A DNA stretch of 64,000 nt from Nocardioides luteus (GTDB taxonomy: Bacteria > Actinomycetota > Actinomycetes > Propionibacteriales > Nocardioidaceae). The translations under genes were made by a program, and so were the position numbers. Below the pieces are notes generated by a model. The model ran no database searches, was not told the origin of the DNA, and was given only the letters and a program-made list of their open reading frames with translations. The stretch spans positions 1 to 64,000 of the forward strand of contig NZ_JZDQ02000006.1 in the NCBI RefSeq assembly GCF_000960475.2. The letters run 5' to 3'. Positions 8,104 through 16,612 of the stretch are shown here, one piece after another; position 1 is the first letter of the stretch; each line of letters begins with the position of its first letter.

Positions 8104-9390
8104 TCAAAGCAGCGAGGCGCCCTCGACGACACCGAGCGGCTCGGCCGCGATGTCGGAGCGTCGCTGCAGACCGTCGAAACTGATCAGGTCGGCGGCAGCG
8201 TACGCCCGGGAGCGCGCGTCGTCGATGTCGTAGCCCTTCGCCCGGACCGCCAGGACACGGCCGCCCGCGGTGACCAGGTGGCGGTGGTCCGGCTCCTCCG
8301 GCGTGGAGGCGTCGACGATCGCCGTGCCCGCGTGGATCACGTCCACGTCGTTGATCGAGTTGGCGTTGCCGACGCCGGTGATGACATCGCCCTTGGAGGA
8401 GGACTCCGGGTAGCCGGCCGAGGCCAGCACGACCGTCACCGAGGCGCCGTCGGAGAAGACCGGCTCCTCGACGGTGTCCAGCGCGCCGGTGGCCGCCGCG
8501 AACAGCAGGTCGCCGAGCGAGGACTCCAGCAGCGCGAGCACGGGCTGGGAGTCGGGGTCGCCGAAGCGGCAGTTGAACTCGATCACCTTCGGGCCCTTGG
8601 CGGTCAGCGAGAGACCGACGTAGAGGCACCCGACGAACGGGGCGCCGCGCTTCTCCATCTCGGCCAGGGTCGGCCGGACGACGGTCTCGAGCACGACCTC
8701 GGCGAGGTCCGGCTGCGCCCACGGCAGCGGCGAGTAGGCACCCATCCCGCCGGTGTTGCCACCCTTACCGCCGTCGAAGATCCGCTTGAAGTCCTGGGCC
8801 GGCTGCAGCGCGTAGGCGCGGGAACCGTCGCAGATCGCGAACAGCGAGACCTCGGGGCCGTCGAGGAACTCCTCGATGACGACCCGCTCGCACGCGGCCG
8901 CGTGCGCCAGCGCCTCGTCGCGGTCGCGCGTCACGACGACGCCCTTGCCGGCGGCGAGGGCATCGTCCTTGACGACGTATGGAGCGCCGAACTCGTCCAG
9001 CGCGGCGGCCGCCTCCTCGGGCGTGGTCGCCACGCGCGAGCCCGCGGTCGGCACGCCGGCCGCGGACATCACGTCCTTGGAGAACGCCTTCGAGCCCTCG
9101 AGCTGCGCGGCCGCCTGCGACGGCCCGAAGACCGCGATGCCGGCGTCACGGACCGCGTCGGCGACCCCGGCCACCAGCGGCGCCTCCGGTCCGACGATCA
9201 CGAGGTCGACGCCCAGCTCGCCCGCCAGGGAGGCGATCTCGGGGCCGGACATGATGTCCACGTCCCGGAGCGTCGCGAACTCCGCGATCCCGGGGTTGCC
9301 GGGCGCGGCGTACACCTCGTTCCCCTCCTGGGAGAGCTTCAGAGCGAGCGCGTGCTCACGACCACCGGTGCCAACGACAAGGATCCTCAC
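8104..9390 (-). CDS. purD: Phosphoribosylamine-glycine ligase (GARS)
   Basis: 428 aa, an ATP-grasp enzyme making GAR from phosphoribosylamine and glycine, step 2 of de novo purine synthesis. Seen: N-terminal MRILVVGTGGREHALA, the ATP-grasp lid with VVKDDALAAGKGVVV, the signature KGGNTGGMGAYSPLP, and the metal-binding EFNCRFGDPD. GTG start, with TAAGGT 6 nt upstream. A related hairpin (T2) separates it from the upstream DUF4032 gene. Cytoplasmic. Confidence 0.96.
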   Translation of the reverse strand: MRILVVGTGGREHALALKLSQEGNEVYAAPGNPGIAEFATLRDVDIMSGPEIASLAGELGVDLVIVGPEAPLVAGVADAVRDAGIAVFGPSQAAAQLEGSKAFSKDVMSAAGVPTAGSRVATTPEEAAAALDEFGAPYVVKDDALAAGKGVVVTRDRDEALAHAAACERVVIEEFLDGPEVSLFAICDGSRAYALQPAQDFKRIFDGGKGGNTGGMGAYSPLPWAQPDLAEVVLETVVRPTLAEMEKRGAPFVGCLYVGLSLTAKGPKVIEFNCRFGDPDSQPVLALLESSLGDLLFAAATGALDTVEEPVFSDGASVTVVLASAGYPESSSKGDVITGVGNANSINDVDVIHAGTAIVDASTPEEPDHRHLVTAGGRVLAVRAKGYDIDDARSRAYAAADLISFDGLQRRSDIAAEPLGVVEGASLL

Positions 9391-9396
9391 GGGGCC

Positions 9397-9402
9397 ACCT
9401 TA
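9397..9402 (-). promoter_or_regulatory. -10 box TAAGGT, leaderless purD
   Basis: On the minus strand TAAGGT ends 6 nt before the GTG at 9390. Confidence 0.45.
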
Positions 9403-9417
9403 TGCTGCGCCGAGTTT

Positions 9418-9457
9418 GTGAACCTGAGCGTGGTCCATAGGTCACCCTCGGCTTCAC
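9418..9457. terminator. Dispersed stem-loop T2
   Basis: Imperfect stem-loop downstream of the DUF4032 gene (minus strand). Its reverse complement aligns along its whole length with T3 at 36950-36995, including the loop cctatgga, with only about six differences. Confidence 0.6.
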
Positions 9458-9467
9458 AACCCGGCGG

Positions 9468-10682
9468 TCAGTCCTCCGGCGGTGGGGTCACCGCCTCGTC
9501 GGGGCGGTGGGCGATGACGTCCTCGTAGTAGGACTCGGCGGCGTTGATGAGCTTGACCCACTCGCCGGCGAACTGGGAGAGCACCCAGCGGTGCTCGAGG
9601 ATCTCGTGGAACATCTGCGCCGGGGTGAGCTTGGCGGCCGCGCCGGGCGGGCGCATGGCGACGATGGGTTCATAGATCTCGCGCAGCCAGCGGCTCGCGG
9701 CGACCTCGATCGGCTGGTCGCCGAGCTCGCGGGTGGCGCGGTAGGCGGAGATGTCGTTGAGGATCCGCCGGGCCTGGGCGTCCTGGACGTCGAGCCCGGT
9801 CAGCGTACGCAGCTCGCGACGGTGGTGGCCGAGCTCGACCACCCGCGGGCGCAGCGCCACCGTGTCTCCGTCCTCGCTGGTGGTGATGTCGAGCTCCTCG
9901 ACGTCGAAGCCGAGGTCGTGGAGGCGCTCGATGCGCTGCTCGATGTGCCACATCTCCTCGGCCGAGAAGACCTGCTCCTCGGTGAGCTCGCGCCACAGCG
10001 CTTTGTAGCGGTCCTGCAGCCGCTCGACGATCGCGTCGATCGGGAAGGCCTCCGGCAGCGACTCGCTCGCCTGCAGGTCGAGGAGCTCGCCGTAGATGTT
10101 CTGGTAGGCGACCTCGAGGTCGTACTCGCGCAGCCGGTCGGAGAGCTCCGCCTTCAGCTCTCCGGTCTCGGCATCGACCAGGTAGGCGGCGAACCCGGCC
10201 GCGTCGCGGACGAAGAGGACGTTCGACAAGGACACGTCGCCCCAGTAGAAGCCGGCCAGGTGGAGGCGTACGAGCAGCACGACGAGGGCGTCGATCAGGC
10301 TGGGCAGCCGGTCGGCGGCCAGGCCCCGCTCGAACAGCGCCCGGTAGGGGAGCGAGTAGGTGAGGTGGTCGGTCATCAGCGCGGCGTTGAGGTCGTTGCC
10401 GTCGCGGTCCTTGCGGCCGGTGACGACGCTCTTGGCGACCACGGTCGGCAGGCCGAGTCGCTGCAGCTCGCGCAGCATGTTGTACTCGCGCCGGGCGATG
10501 TCGGCCTGGGTCTCCTTGACGGCGTAGATGTTGCCGCGCACGCGCACGATGCGTACGACGTGGCGGCTCAGACCGCGCGCCAACGGCACCACGACGTCGT
10601 CGGGCCACTCCTCCAGGGGGAGCGCCCAGGGCAAGGTGTAGAGGGCCGGATCGGGCCGGCTGGCGAGCATCCGCAGGGCCAT
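9468..10682 (-). CDS. DUF4032 protein, kinase-like fold
   Basis: 404 aa, conserved in actinobacteria. The N-terminal half looks like a lipopolysaccharide/RIO-type small-molecule kinase: IYAVKETQ (lysine of the ATP site), EYNMLREL, then LHLAGFYWGDVSLSNVLF, an HxD-like catalytic loop in which the usual H/D residues read WGDVSLSN, and FAAYLVDAETGE in place of the DFG metal site. The C-terminal half is the DUF4032 domain. Substrate unknown. Start ATG with TAACGT 6 nt upstream. Divergent from purB. Confidence 0.85.
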   Translation of the reverse strand: MALRMLASRPDPALYTLPWALPLEEWPDDVVVPLARGLSRHVVRIVRVRGNIYAVKETQADIARREYNMLRELQRLGLPTVVAKSVVTGRKDRDGNDLNAALMTDHLTYSLPYRALFERGLAADRLPSLIDALVVLLVRLHLAGFYWGDVSLSNVLFVRDAAGFAAYLVDAETGELKAELSDRLREYDLEVAYQNIYGELLDLQASESLPEAFPIDAIVERLQDRYKALWRELTEEQVFSAEEMWHIEQRIERLHDLGFDVEELDITTSEDGDTVALRPRVVELGHHRRELRTLTGLDVQDAQARRILNDISAYRATRELGDQPIEVAASRWLREIYEPIVAMRPPGAAAKLTPAQMFHEILEHRWVLSQFAGEWVKLINAAESYYEDVIAHRPDEAVTPPPED

Positions 10683-10688
10683 ACCGCC

Positions 10689-10694
10689 ACGTTA
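10689..10694 (-). promoter_or_regulatory. -10 box TAACGT, leaderless DUF4032 gene
   Basis: On the minus strand TAACGT ends 6 nt before the ATG at 10682. Confidence 0.45.
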
Positions 10695-10730
10695 GTGGGG
10701 TGGGGCATCGGACATGGGAGAATGTCCACC

Positions 10731-12152
10731 GTGACTGTGGTGCCCAACGTTCTCGCCAACCGCTATGCCGCTGCCGACCTCGCCGGGATCTGGAGTCCCG
10801 AGCACAAGATCGTGCTGGAGCGCCAGCTCTGGATCGCGGTGCTCAAGGCTCAGAAGGATCTCGGCATCGACCTCCCCGACGGGGTCGTGGAGGCGTACGA
10901 GAAGGTCGTCGAGGACGTCGACCTCGACTCGATCGCGGCCCGGGAGCGGGTGACCCGTCACGACGTGAAGGCGCGGATCGAGGAGTTCGCCGCGCTCGCC
11001 GGTCACGAGCACATCCACAAGGGCATGACCTCGCGCGACCTGACGGAGAACGTCGAGCAGCTCCAGGTCCTCTCCAGCCTGAAGGTGATCCGCGACCGTG
11101 CCGTCGCGACCCTGGCCCGCCTGGCACGCCTTGCGACCGAGCACGAGACCACCGTCATGGCCGGCCGTTCGCACAACGTGGCGGCTCAGGCGACGACGCT
11201 CGGCAAGCGGTTCGCGACCGTCGCCGACGAGATGCTGGTCGGGCTCCAGCGGGTCGAGGAGCTCATCGCCCGCTACCCGCTGCGCGGGATCAAGGGCCCG
11301 ATGGGCACCGCGCAGGACATGCTCGACCTGCTCGACGGCGACGCCGACAAGCTGGCCCAGCTCGAGGAGCGGGTCGCGGCCCACCTCGGCTTCGAGAACG
11401 TCTTCACGAGTGTCGGCCAGGTCTACCCGCGCTCCCTCGACTTCGACGCGGTCTCGGCGCTGGTCCAGCTGGTCTCCGGCCCCTCCAACCTCTCGACCAC
11501 GATCCGGCTGATGGCCGGCAACGAGCTGGTCACCGAGGGCTTCAAGGAGGGCCAGGTCGGCTCCAGCGCGATGCCCCACAAGATGAACTCGCGCTCCACC
11601 GAGCGGGTCAACGGCCTCTCGGTCGTGCTGCGCGGCTACCTCTCGATGATCTCCGAGCTGGCCGGCGACCAGTGGAACGAGGGCGACGTCTCCGACTCGG
11701 TCGTGCGCCGGGTCGCGCTCCCGGACGCCTTCTTCGCCGCCGACGGCCTCTTCCAGACCTTCCTGACCGTGCTCGACGAGTTCGGCGCCTTCCCGGCCGT
11801 GATCCAGCGTGAGCTCGACCGCTACCTGCCGTTCCTGGCCACCACCAAGGTCCTGATGGCCGCCGTCCGCAACGGCGTCGGTCGCGAGGAGGCCCACGAG
11901 GCGATCAAGGAGGCCGCCGTCGGCACCGCGCTGTCGATGCGCAAGGGACAGGCCGAGAACGACGTCTTCGCCAAGCTCGGCGCCGACCCCCGCCTCGGCC
12001 TGACCGAGGAGCAGATCCAGTCGCTCGTGGCCGAGCCGATCGAGTTCACCGGTGCCGCGGTCGCGCAGGTCCAGGAGGTCGTACGCCGCGTGGAGGCCGT
12101 CACCGCCGCGCACCCGGAGGCTGCTGCCTACGTGCCCGGCGAGATCCTCTGA
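10731..12152 (+). CDS. purB: Adenylosuccinate lyase
   Basis: 473 aa. Cleaves SAICAR to AICAR and adenylosuccinate to AMP, both releasing fumarate. Family signatures: NVLANRYA at the N-terminus, KGMTSRDLTENVEQLQ, AGRSHNVAAQATTLGKRFA (catalytic His) and the flexible signature loop GSSAMPHKMNSRSTERV. I chose GTG 10731 because related proteins begin close to PNVLA and gggag precedes it by about 11 nt; ATG 10722 would add three residues. Divergent from the DUF4032 gene. Confidence 0.95.
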   Translation: MTVVPNVLANRYAAADLAGIWSPEHKIVLERQLWIAVLKAQKDLGIDLPDGVVEAYEKVVEDVDLDSIAARERVTRHDVKARIEEFAALAGHEHIHKGMTSRDLTENVEQLQVLSSLKVIRDRAVATLARLARLATEHETTVMAGRSHNVAAQATTLGKRFATVADEMLVGLQRVEELIARYPLRGIKGPMGTAQDMLDLLDGDADKLAQLEERVAAHLGFENVFTSVGQVYPRSLDFDAVSALVQLVSGPSNLSTTIRLMAGNELVTEGFKEGQVGSSAMPHKMNSRSTERVNGLSVVLRGYLSMISELAGDQWNEGDVSDSVVRRVALPDAFFAADGLFQTFLTVLDEFGAFPAVIQRELDRYLPFLATTKVLMAAVRNGVGREEAHEAIKEAAVGTALSMRKGQAENDVFAKLGADPRLGLTEEQIQSLVAEPIEFTGAAVAQVQEVVRRVEAVTAAHPEAAAYVPGEIL

Positions 12153-12206
12153 GGATCTGACCGAACCGGCGTGTGACGCTCGGTGCCGAGCCGGACATGG
12201 AGGGGC

Positions 12207-12773
12207 GTGACACGTCTCGCCGATCCGTCCACGGCGCGCTTCCGCGCGCTCTACGACGCCAACTTCCAGGCCGTGCTCGGCTACGCGCTGCGGAGGGTCG
12301 AGCAGCCGGCCGACGCCGCGGACGTGGTCAGCGAGACGTTCCTGGTCGCCTGGCGGCGGCTCGATGAGGCTCCGGCCGGCGACTACCGGCCGTGGCTGTT
12401 CGGGATCGCCCGCAACGTACTCCTCAACCAGCACCGTTCCACCCGGCGCCGGGCGCGCCTGGGGGAGCGGCTGCGGGCGTTCCTGGGCGGCGCCGACGTA
12501 CCCGACCCGGCCGCGGGCGTCGCCGAACAGGATCGGGTACGCCGAGCCCTGGCCACCCTCTCCGCGGCCGACCGGGAGCTGCTGACCCTGATCGCCTGGG
12601 ACGACCTGACGCCGAGCGAGGCGGCCGAGGTGCTCGGGATCGCGGCCGGCACCGCACGGATGCGGCTGGCCCGGGCTCGGGCCAGATTCGCGCAGGCCCT
12701 GGGTGACGCCGCCCCGGTGGCGGGACATGTGCGTGGTGTACCCCACCACTTCGCGACCGAGGAGGGCCGATGA
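12207..12773 (+). CDS. ECF-type RNA polymerase sigma factor
   Basis: 188 aa. Region 2 is clear: RFRALYDANFQAVLGYALRR, then DVVSETFLVAWRRLDE and PWLFGIARNVLLNQHRS. Region 4 follows: LSAADRELLTLIAWDDLTPSEAAEVLGIAAGTARMRLARARA (in adjoining parts). No region 3, so ECF class. Start uncertain: GTG 12207 has GGAGG 3 nt upstream, GTG 12183 adds eight residues. The stop overlaps the ATG of the LCP gene. In related actinobacterial loci the second gene encodes the sigma factor's membrane regulator; here that position is taken by an LCP protein. Confidence 0.88.
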   Translation: MTRLADPSTARFRALYDANFQAVLGYALRRVEQPADAADVVSETFLVAWRRLDEAPAGDYRPWLFGIARNVLLNQHRSTRRRARLGERLRAFLGGADVPDPAAGVAEQDRVRRALATLSAADRELLTLIAWDDLTPSEAAEVLGIAAGTARMRLARARARFAQALGDAAPVAGHVRGVPHHFATEEGR

Positions 12774-13894
12774 CCGACGATCTGTTCCGGCTGCGCGCGA
12801 GCAACCCGCTCGCCCGGGAGGATCTCGACGGGCTGGTGCCGGCCTCGGAGCGCGCCGAGCTCCTCGAGGAGATCCTCATGTCCGCACCCGTCTTGGACCG
12901 TACGGAGCAGCGGCCGCGCCGCGCACGGCGCTGGGTCGCCGTCATCGGCGCCGTCGCGGCCGTCGCCGTGCTCGCGGTCGCCGTTCCGCTCGCGCTGAGC
13001 CGGGACGACGCGCCCACACTCGCGGCCGCGGGCAGCGGCAAGCCGGTCGACATCCTCGTGCTCGGCTCCGACGGCCGCGCCTGCGACGGATGCGAGGTCG
13101 GCGGGGAGCGTGGCGACGCCCGCGCGGACACCACGATCCTGGTGCATCTCGCGGCCGACCGCGGCTCGGCATACGCCATCAGCATCCCGCGCGACCTGAT
13201 CGTCCCCCCTCCGGCCTGCGGGCAGCGCCAGGGCACCCGGCAGCAGCGGTGGAACGCGGCCTACGTCGAGGGCGGCGGGGCCTGTGTCGCCGAGCAGCTG
13301 GAGTCGGTCACCGGCGAGCTGTGCGAGGAGTGCCGGGTGACGGTGGACCACGTGGTGGAGCTGGACTTCGCCACCATCCCGGCCGTCGTCGACGCGCTCG
13401 GCGGGGTCGACGTCTGCCTCCCCCAGAAGGTCGCAGATCCTTACACGGGCGCGAGGTTCCACCAGGGCTCTCAGACCCTCGACGGGCAGCAAGCGCTCGA
13501 CTACGTACGCCTTCGCCACGGTCTCGGCGACGGCGGCGATCTGGACCGGATCACCCGGCAGCAGGCGTTCCTCGCCTCGATGACCGGCAAGATCCTGGCG
13601 GGGGGCACGCTCGCGGACGTCGCCAAGGTGCGGGCGATCCTGGAAGCGGCCGGTTCGGGACTGAAGACCGACCTGGATCTGCGTACGCTCGCTGAGCTCG
13701 CCGCGGGCCTGGACGGGATCGGGCGGAACGACGTCACCCTGATGACGGCGCCGGCGGAGACCGACCCGCAGGACCTCAATGCCCTGCTGCTCGACGAGAC
13801 TGCGGCCGCCGATCTCTTCGAGGCGGTCGCGAACGACGCCCCGGCGCCGCCCCCGAGCAAGCCCGGCGACTCGAGGCACGCCGGCGTCTGCTGA
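12770..13894 (+). CDS. LytR-CpsA-Psr (LCP) family protein
   Basis: 374 aa. The N-terminal cytoplasmic stretch of about 50 residues (LVPASERAELLEEILMS) precedes one TM segment (about 54-77, RRWVAVIGAVAAVAVLAVAV) and an extracellular LCP domain with VDILVLGSDGR, ADTTILVHL, SIPRDL and LDRITRQQAFL. LCP enzymes transfer lipid-linked polymers to peptidoglycan. Two Cys pairs (CDGCE, CEEC) are in the external domain. It overlaps the ECF sigma gene by 4 bp (ATGA). The cytoplasmic tail resembles those of membrane regulators encoded next to ECF sigma factors, so a dual role is possible (inference). Confidence 0.88.
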   Translation: MTDDLFRLRASNPLAREDLDGLVPASERAELLEEILMSAPVLDRTEQRPRRARRWVAVIGAVAAVAVLAVAVPLALSRDDAPTLAAAGSGKPVDILVLGSDGRACDGCEVGGERGDARADTTILVHLAADRGSAYAISIPRDLIVPPPACGQRQGTRQQRWNAAYVEGGGACVAEQLESVTGELCEECRVTVDHVVELDFATIPAVVDALGGVDVCLPQKVADPYTGARFHQGSQTLDGQQALDYVRLRHGLGDGGDLDRITRQQAFLASMTGKILAGGTLADVAKVRAILEAAGSGLKTDLDLRTLAELAAGLDGIGRNDVTLMTAPAETDPQDLNALLLDETAAADLFEAVANDAPAPPPSKPGDSRHAGVC

Positions 13895-13924
13895 GCTCCG
13901 CGGGCCGCGTGAGAGGCTTCGCGT

Positions 13925-14332
13925 GTGTCCGAGCCCAACGTCATCACCGTCGCGGCAGTCGTCTTCCGGGACGACGCGGGGCGGATGCTCACGGTCCGCA
14001 AGAACGGCACCGCGAGCTTCATGCTGCCCGGCGGGAAGCTGGAGCCGGGGGAGTCGGCCGCGGACGCGGCCGTGCGCGAGGTCGCGGAGGAGCTCGGCGT
14101 ACGTCTCCTGGTCGAGGAGCTCACGCTGCTCGGTGAGTTCGAGGCGGATGCCGCCAACGAGCCGGGACACCTGGTGCGCTCGACGGTCTTCACCTGGGCC
14201 GGGAAGGTGACGCCCGACGCGGCCGCCGAGATCGCGGAGCTGCGCTGGGCGAGCCTCACCGAGATCACCGACGGAGCGGACTTCGCGCCGCTGACCAGGG
14301 AGTACGTCGTCCCGGCCCTTCAGCCCGCCTGA
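13925..14332 (+). CDS. Nudix hydrolase
   Basis: 135 aa. The Nudix box is complete: GKLEPGESAADAAVREVAEE followed by LGV, so it should hydrolyse a nucleoside diphosphate linked to another group with Mg or Mn. Length fits MutT-like enzymes. The exact substrate cannot be told from sequence. GTG start, 30 bp after the LCP stop; possibly in the same transcription unit but no obvious functional link. Confidence 0.88.
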   Translation: MSEPNVITVAAVVFRDDAGRMLTVRKNGTASFMLPGGKLEPGESAADAAVREVAEELGVRLLVEELTLLGEFEADAANEPGHLVRSTVFTWAGKVTPDAAAEIAELRWASLTEITDGADFAPLTREYVVPALQPA

Positions 14333-14360
14333 ACCCCGGCGACGGGTCACCGCACGGTGG

Positions 14361-14366
14361 CAGACT
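14361..14366 (+). promoter_or_regulatory. -10-like box CAGACT before MpaB-like gene
   Basis: CAGACT ends 6 nt before the ATG at 14373. Confidence 0.35.
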
Positions 14367-14372
14367 GTCGAC

Positions 14373-15272
14373 ATGTCCGGGTACTTCGCCGCCGACTCGA
14401 TGGTCGTGCGTGCGATGCGTCAGCGGGTGGTCGGCCTCACCTGGGGACAGCGGGCGCTGATCATCGGCGGTCTGCACCCGCGGCTCTTCGTCGGCACCGC
14501 CCAGCACACCGCCCATCGGGCGACGCCCTACACCCGGCTCGCGCTGACCGCCCGGCTGATGGAGACGGTCTTCCTCGGCACCAAGGACGAGGCGGACAGG
14601 GCGCTCGCGTTCACGGCGAAGAGGCACGTGCCCGTCGACGGGACGATGGAGGTCGACGGAGGCCCGGCCCATCCCGCGGGCTCGCACTACTCGGCCACCG
14701 ATCCCGGCCTGATGTGGTGGACGGCGGCGTTCGCGCTCGACTCGGTCGAGTTCATGTACGACGCCCTGGTCCGCCCGCTCCGCCCTCATGAGCGCGAGGA
14801 GCTCTTCGACGGGTTCGTGACCTGGGCGGGTCTCTTCGGCATGCCGGCCGACGCCGCGCCGGCGTCCTATCCCGACTTCCGCCGCCGCTTCGACGCCTGG
14901 CTCTCCTCGGACGATCCCTACCTCGTCGACGAGGCCCGCCTGGTCGGACGCCACATCGCGGGCTCCGCGGGCTACCACCTGCCCGGTGGAGCCCCGACCT
15001 CCGAGACACTTCGGACCGTCGTCCAGGGCAGCCTCCCGCCGGTCGTCCGCGAGCACTACGACATCCCGTGGTCAGCCGCGGCCGAGACGAGATGGCGGGC
15101 CGTACGCACCGCCAGCCGCCTCGTCCACGGCCGCCTCTCGCTCCTCGGACCCACGCCGCTGCTGCGGGGGAGGAGCGAGCACTTCTACGCGTTCGTCCAG
15201 CGGGGTGAGCAGTCCTTGGTGCGCCGGGGCGGGGTCAGCATCCCCGGCGTCTCCGACGTCACGTCGGCCTGA
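14373..15272 (+). CDS. MpaB-like oxygenase (DUF2236)
   Basis: 299 aa. Matches the oxygenase MpaB/latex-clearing-protein-related DUF2236 family, thought to bind b-type haem: GYFAADSMVVRAMRQ near the start, TAQHTAHRATPYTRL, LMETVFLGTKDEADRA, then H-rich KRHVPVDG and the WTAAFALDSVEFMYDALV segment. No signal peptide or membrane segment. It converges on a haem-degrading enzyme gene 8 bp away. Substrate unknown. Confidence 0.85.
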   Translation: MSGYFAADSMVVRAMRQRVVGLTWGQRALIIGGLHPRLFVGTAQHTAHRATPYTRLALTARLMETVFLGTKDEADRALAFTAKRHVPVDGTMEVDGGPAHPAGSHYSATDPGLMWWTAAFALDSVEFMYDALVRPLRPHEREELFDGFVTWAGLFGMPADAAPASYPDFRRRFDAWLSSDDPYLVDEARLVGRHIAGSAGYHLPGGAPTSETLRTVVQGSLPPVVREHYDIPWSAAAETRWRAVRTASRLVHGRLSLLGPTPLLRGRSEHFYAFVQRGEQSLVRRGGVSIPGVSDVTSA

Positions 15273-15280
15273 GGACGGCG

Positions 15281-15598
15281 TCAGGCAGGCTTGACGTCCA
15301 GCACGACCTCGAACTCCAGCAGGTCGGCACCGGTCGAGACCGGCTTGCGCGGCGCCTCGCCCGGCGGGGTCGCGTGCGCGGCCCGGGCGTCACCGTCGCG
15401 CCAGGCAGCGAAGGACTCCTCCGAGTCCCAGTGGGTGACGACGAAGTAGCGGTCCTCGCCGGCGACCGGGCGCAGGAGCTGGAAGCCGAGGAAGCCCGGC
15501 GAGTTCTCGACGGCCCCGGCTCGCGCCGCGAACCGCTTCTCGAGCTCGGCGCCTGCCTCGGCCGGAACCTGGATTGCATTGATCTTCACCACAGACAT
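15281..15598 (-). CDS. mhuD: MhuD-type haem oxygenase
   Basis: 105 aa, ABM fold. The sequence is strikingly close to mycobacterial MhuD, including MSVVKINAIQVP, the stretch AVENSPGFLGFQLLRPV, then YFVVTHW and LLEFEVVLDV. All three residues that MhuD uses for haem breakdown are in the same positions: Asn7, Trp66 and His75. MhuD degrades haem to mycobilin and free iron without releasing CO. Probably cytoplasmic, as a dimer. It is convergent with the MpaB-like gene and divergent from another ABM-domain gene. Confidence 0.92.
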   Translation of the reverse strand: MSVVKINAIQVPAEAGAELEKRFAARAGAVENSPGFLGFQLLRPVAGEDRYFVVTHWDSEESFAAWRDGDARAAHATPPGEAPRKPVSTGADLLEFEVVLDVKPA

Positions 15599-15656
15599 GC
15601 CGCAAACCTATGCGAGGGCTGGGGACGCGGCGTACGTGCCTGCGACGATGGACGGC

Positions 15657-16232
15657 ATGTCCGATCCGGTAACCGTGACCATCGCCCGCCGAGTCTCCGT
15701 GGAGCGTCGCGACGAGATGGTCGCCTGGATGCAGGCGGGGATCCGGCTGGCCAGTGAGTTCCCCGGATTCCTGGGGGCGGGCTGGGTGCGGCCGGCACCG
15801 GACTCCGACCAGTGGCACCTGCTCTACCGGTTCGACTCCCACGAGACCCTCGGGCGCTGGGACAACAGCCGCCAGCGCGGCTGGTGGCTGGGTGCGGGCG
15901 AGCCGTTCGTGGAGGAGACCCGGATCGAGCGGCGCACCGGGATCGAGGGCTGGTTCGACCCGCCGAGCACCTATGACGTCGAGCAGGTCTCGGGGGTCGC
16001 GACGGCTCCGCCGAGGTGGAAGCAGACGATCACGATCTTCCTGATGTTCTACCCGGTCAGCCTGCTCGCCAACTGGCTGATCGGGCCGTTCGTCGCCGAC
16101 TGGGTGCTGCCGCTGAAGGTGCTGGGCGTGATGGCCGTGACGCTGCCGTTCATGACCTACTTCGGGCTGCCATGGATCACCCGCAACATGGAGTGGTTCC
16201 TGCACGGCCGCCCGGCGCCCTGGCGTCGCTAG
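15657..16232 (+). CDS. ABM domain fused to two TM segments
   Basis: 191 aa. The N-terminal ABM-type domain (about 1-100) includes VTIARRVSVERRDEMVAWM and SEFPGFLGAGWVRP, then WHLLYRFDS. The C-terminal part has two membrane segments (about 125-145 TIFLMFYPVSLLANWLI and 150-172 LPLKVLGVMAVTLPFMTYF). This matches the antibiotic-biosynthesis-monooxygenase membrane proteins of actinobacteria; the reaction is unknown. Start ATG 15657, or 15648. Its TAG shares CTAG with the convergent ArsR gene. Confidence 0.78.
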   Translation: MSDPVTVTIARRVSVERRDEMVAWMQAGIRLASEFPGFLGAGWVRPAPDSDQWHLLYRFDSHETLGRWDNSRQRGWWLGAGEPFVEETRIERRTGIEGWFDPPSTYDVEQVSGVATAPPRWKQTITIFLMFYPVSLLANWLIGPFVADWVLPLKVLGVMAVTLPFMTYFGLPWITRNMEWFLHGRPAPWRR

Positions 16233-16561
16233 GCCTTCGGCTTGGGGTCGTCCGCGGAGAGGACGGCGTCGAGCAGACCCGGGAACCGAGCGTCGAGATC
16301 CTCGCGACGCAGCGAGAGACGCCGCGCGCGGCCGTTGGCCTCGTTGCGGACCACCCCGGCCGTACGCAGCACCTTCATCAGGTGCGACTTCGTCGACTTC
16401 GGCACGTCCGGGTTGCTCAGGTGGCACTCCGCCATGTCGAGGGGTCCGTCGACCAGCTGGCGGGCGATCGCCAGGCGCTCGGGGTCGCTGAGCGCGAAGA
16501 GCACCGTCGTCAGCGAGAGCTCCGACCGCTCAGGATGCGGAAGGTCCGGGGAAGAACTCAT
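16229..16561 (-). CDS. ArsR-family repressor
   Basis: 110 aa, winged-helix: ALSDPERLAIARQLVDGPLDMAECHL, then VPKSTKSHLMKVLRTAGVV and a basic beta-wing (NEANGRARRLSLRR). No metal-binding CxC motif, so probably not a classical metal sensor. It is divergent from an MFS exporter, with a palindromic site between them (16613-16630), so it likely represses the exporter and itself. TATTAT lies 6 nt before its ATG. Confidence 0.87.
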   Translation of the reverse strand: MSSSPDLPHPERSELSLTTVLFALSDPERLAIARQLVDGPLDMAECHLSNPDVPKSTKSHLMKVLRTAGVVRNEANGRARRLSLRREDLDARFPGLLDAVLSADDPKPKA

Positions 16562-16567
16562 GGTTCG

Positions 16568-16573
16568 ATAATA
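16568..16573 (-). promoter_or_regulatory. -10 box TATTAT, leaderless ArsR gene
   Basis: On the minus strand TATTAT ends 6 nt before the ATG at 16561. It overlaps a half-site (gttcgat at 16563-16569) like the arm of the palindrome at 16613-16630. Confidence 0.55.
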
Positions 16574-16612
16574 GTTGCACAGTCGTCGGAATGCACGTAC
16601 GCTCCTTGAAAG

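Noticed and set aside
9507..10721. Upstream extension of the purB frame
   Set aside because: It is antisense to the DUF4032 gene; the real protein starts near PNVLA.
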